NCBI GenBank assembly: GCA_024196135.1
Contig: JAMQCK010000476.1
Span: forward strand, 1 to 21,874
Length of the DNA stretch: 21,874 nucleotides
Origin: Pleurotus ostreatus/Saccharomyces cerevisiae fusant
Lineage: Eukaryota > Opisthokonta
Direction: 5' to 3'
Shown here: piece by piece, positions 20,274 through 21,874 of the stretch
Layout: each line of letters starts with the position of its first letter
Numbering within the stretch: the stretch's first letter is position 1
Notes under the pieces: model-generated
The model's input: the letters and a program-made list of their open reading frames with translations, nothing else
The model's database searches: none
What the model was told of the DNA's origin: nothing
Translations under genes and position numbers: made by a program

Positions 20274-21318
20274 GTAAGATCGTGCAGCACGTCGATTCGC
20301 GTGCTGAGAGGTGCTGACGGGGGGCGGAGCGAAGGGGGGAGAATGCCAAAGGGCGCGGCGCCTATCGATGTGTGGCCGGAGACGTCTATCGTGCGTGCCG
20401 AAGCTCGGGTCCTCTGGTCTTATACGCCCCCCATCTATGAGGTGACGTCGGTCCGGCTGTGTATGGGGTCGCCATGTTGCCCCCAAGAAGGCGCTATAGC
20501 AGCCTCAGCATCAGGGACAGAAGGGGCGCGCTATCCTGGGTGCGCAGCGCGGGCGATACAGCAGATCCACCCTTGCTTCATCTCCCCGCTGAATGTGCGG
20601 CGCGGCGTGCACCACGGTGTGATGTACTGCTGGGCCACGGTGCAGATATTGACGGAACACGCGCGGGGGGCGAGGCGCGGAGATGCTGGGGAGATGAGGG
20701 GGTTATCACCCGGATCGGGGCTAGTGATGCTCGAACGCTCACGGGATGGCCTTTCATAAAGGTTAAGGGTAACCCCCGGTATAGAAGTCGGCGTGCTGAA
20801 GATTGGTACGTAACCTTGCGTGGTTCGGGGCGAGGGGGTATCGAGCACTCGAGGATCTGTCATAATCGAAGTCCCGACGACGGCAACAATAAGTCGCGTT
20901 TACTTCGGCAAGCTCGAGGACTGCTTCCTGTGCACAACACAGTCATATCCGGGACCGCCGCCGAGGGTGGCGACGACAGCTAGTCTTCTAGGCGCTGTAA
21001 GTAGACGCCGCATGTGAGCCTTGGTCTCCACGCAGTACACAGATCTGTCACCTATGCGAGAAGGATCCACAGCACGATGAGTCTAGGCTGAGCTTGGAGT
21101 AGCTATATCTGTAGGTGTTAGTTGACAATCCACACGTGACGATGTACATTGTTCGCCAAATAAGGAGATAAGTACTGTTCTTGCCAGACCCAGAACCTTA
21201 TCCTTTCAAAAGTCATAGTGCATTATCCAGTTCTATAACATTAGGTGAGTACAGTCCACAAGAAATACAATGAAGACAGTAGAATACAACGTAACAGGCC
21301 ACAAAGGCCGCACCCGGG
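20274..21318. other. 1-kb intergenic region, no gene seen
   Basis: GC-rich sequence upstream of the coiled-coil gene, and the 3' flank of the next minus-strand gene. A TGACGTC core near 20441-20447 could bind a bZIP factor. The frames at 20301-20759 and 20459-20983 overlap each other, have no recognisable domain and show Arg/Gly-biased composition, so they are not called as genes. Confidence 0.5.
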
Positions 21319-21874
21319 TCATGGCCAACGCTCTGGCGACCGCGGTCGTAGCGCGTCCAGCTCTAGCGCAGTGTCACCACTCGGAGTATCCTCTCGTCGC
21401 GTTTCTCGCCTGCTGTCTAGCCAGTCGCGGTTTTGGCTCCAGAATTTTGAGGCCCTTCTCGCCAGGCGGAATCGGACTGATTTCGTCTGTTCAAGTTCCT
21501 CTGGCTCTGCGTCGAGGTATTCTACAGCGCGCGGATCGAGGGTGGGGACGGTGGTGAAGATGGGGAGCGAGCCGGTGTCGCCTTCGTATGAGGAGAAGGT
21601 AGGTGCGGCAGATTGTTGCGCAACGCGGCGAAGGTTGAGGAGGATGCGGTACGACTGCAAGTTCATTAGATTACCCCGTAGAGGAAAATACAGAGACTGT
21701 GATACGCACGCAGAACGAATACATGCTGATTAGCCAGCTGGAGAGAATGTCAGGTCGGGATTCATCACAGCAGCGTATGAGCGGACTCACCAGTAGAACA
21801 ACGCCGCATAGGCGCCATTCCCCACGAAATGCAGACTTCCGTAAGCGAAGATTACGACTGTAGGAATAGGTTAG
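21319..21874 (-). CDS. 3' part of an unrecognised, probably membrane protein
   Basis: The gene enters from the right edge and ends here. Visible exons, minus strand: 21857-21791, 21737-21710 and 21654-21319, with introns of 53 and 55 nt and consistent phases; the sequence from 21858 to the edge is the end of another intron. The first part encodes a hydrophobic segment rich in aromatic residues (VIFAYGSLHFVGNGAYAALF, then WLISMYSF), likely the last membrane span or spans. A basic turn follows (YRILLNLRRV), then a hydrophilic tail of about 100 residues with an acidic patch (DAEPEELEQ) and Arg-rich end (RRETRRED). This layout suggests an integral membrane protein with a cytosolic C-tail. The family cannot be named from this fragment. 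Confidence 0.6.

Noticed and set aside
1..21874. Search for tRNA, rRNA, transposons, CRISPR and a secondary-metabolite cluster
   Set aside because: No tRNA B-box with a matching acceptor stem, no transposase or reverse transcriptase motif, no regularly spaced repeats and no synthase gene were seen by reading both strands.

Overview
The window looks like nuclear DNA from a filamentous basidiomycete, most likely an Agaricomycete. Genes are dense and split by many short introns (mostly 47-62 nt, GT...AG). The gene content also fits: a UGA4-type permease, an Agaricomycete orphan multi-pass membrane protein, NoxR, a GT17 enzyme and a peptidyl-Lys metalloendopeptidase. All gene models were spliced by hand. 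In every complete model the exon phases join and the total is a multiple of three, but no transcript data were available.

Layout, left to right. (1) 1-848, minus: a Myb/SANT-like DNA-binding protein, 3' end outside the window. (2) About 1 kb of divergent promoter with two perfect inverted repeats. (3) 1855-4227, plus: a 12-exon GABA/amino-acid permease of 569 aa. (4) 4961-6384, minus: a multi-pass membrane protein of 373 aa, convergent with the permease. (5) About 2 kb without a recognisable gene. (6) 8418-10374, plus: noxR, the p67phox-like regulator of NADPH oxidase (TPR, activation segment, PB1; 548 aa). (7) 10859-12901, plus: a molybdenum-cofactor-sulfurase-like PLP enzyme with no MOSC domain (598 aa). 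(8) 13310-14705, minus: a GT17 glycosyltransferase (390 aa). (9) About 2.1 kb with promoter-like TATA sequences but no recognisable gene. (10) 16795-18323, plus: a secreted M35 peptidyl-Lys metalloendopeptidase (348 aa, prepro form) with a clear TATA box. (11) 18678-20170, minus: an unrecognised coiled-coil protein with a probable 5'UTR intron. (12) About 1 kb with no gene seen. (13) 21319-21874, minus: the 3' part of an unrecognised, probably membrane, protein.

These look like unrelated housekeeping, nutritional and signalling genes placed side by side. I see no biosynthetic cluster, mobile element, CRISPR array, rRNA or tRNA. The points most worth a second look are: an exact 18-nt duplication in the Moco-sulfurase-like gene that places a copy of its conserved GNTHS motif at the start codon and creates a myristoylation-like N terminus; a 195-nt stop-free, in-frame, cysteine-rich intron in the metalloendopeptidase; the paired palindromes in the Myb/permease divergent promoter; and the alternative 3' and 5' structures of the coiled-coil gene. 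I did not find convincing evidence of a wholly new multi-gene system.
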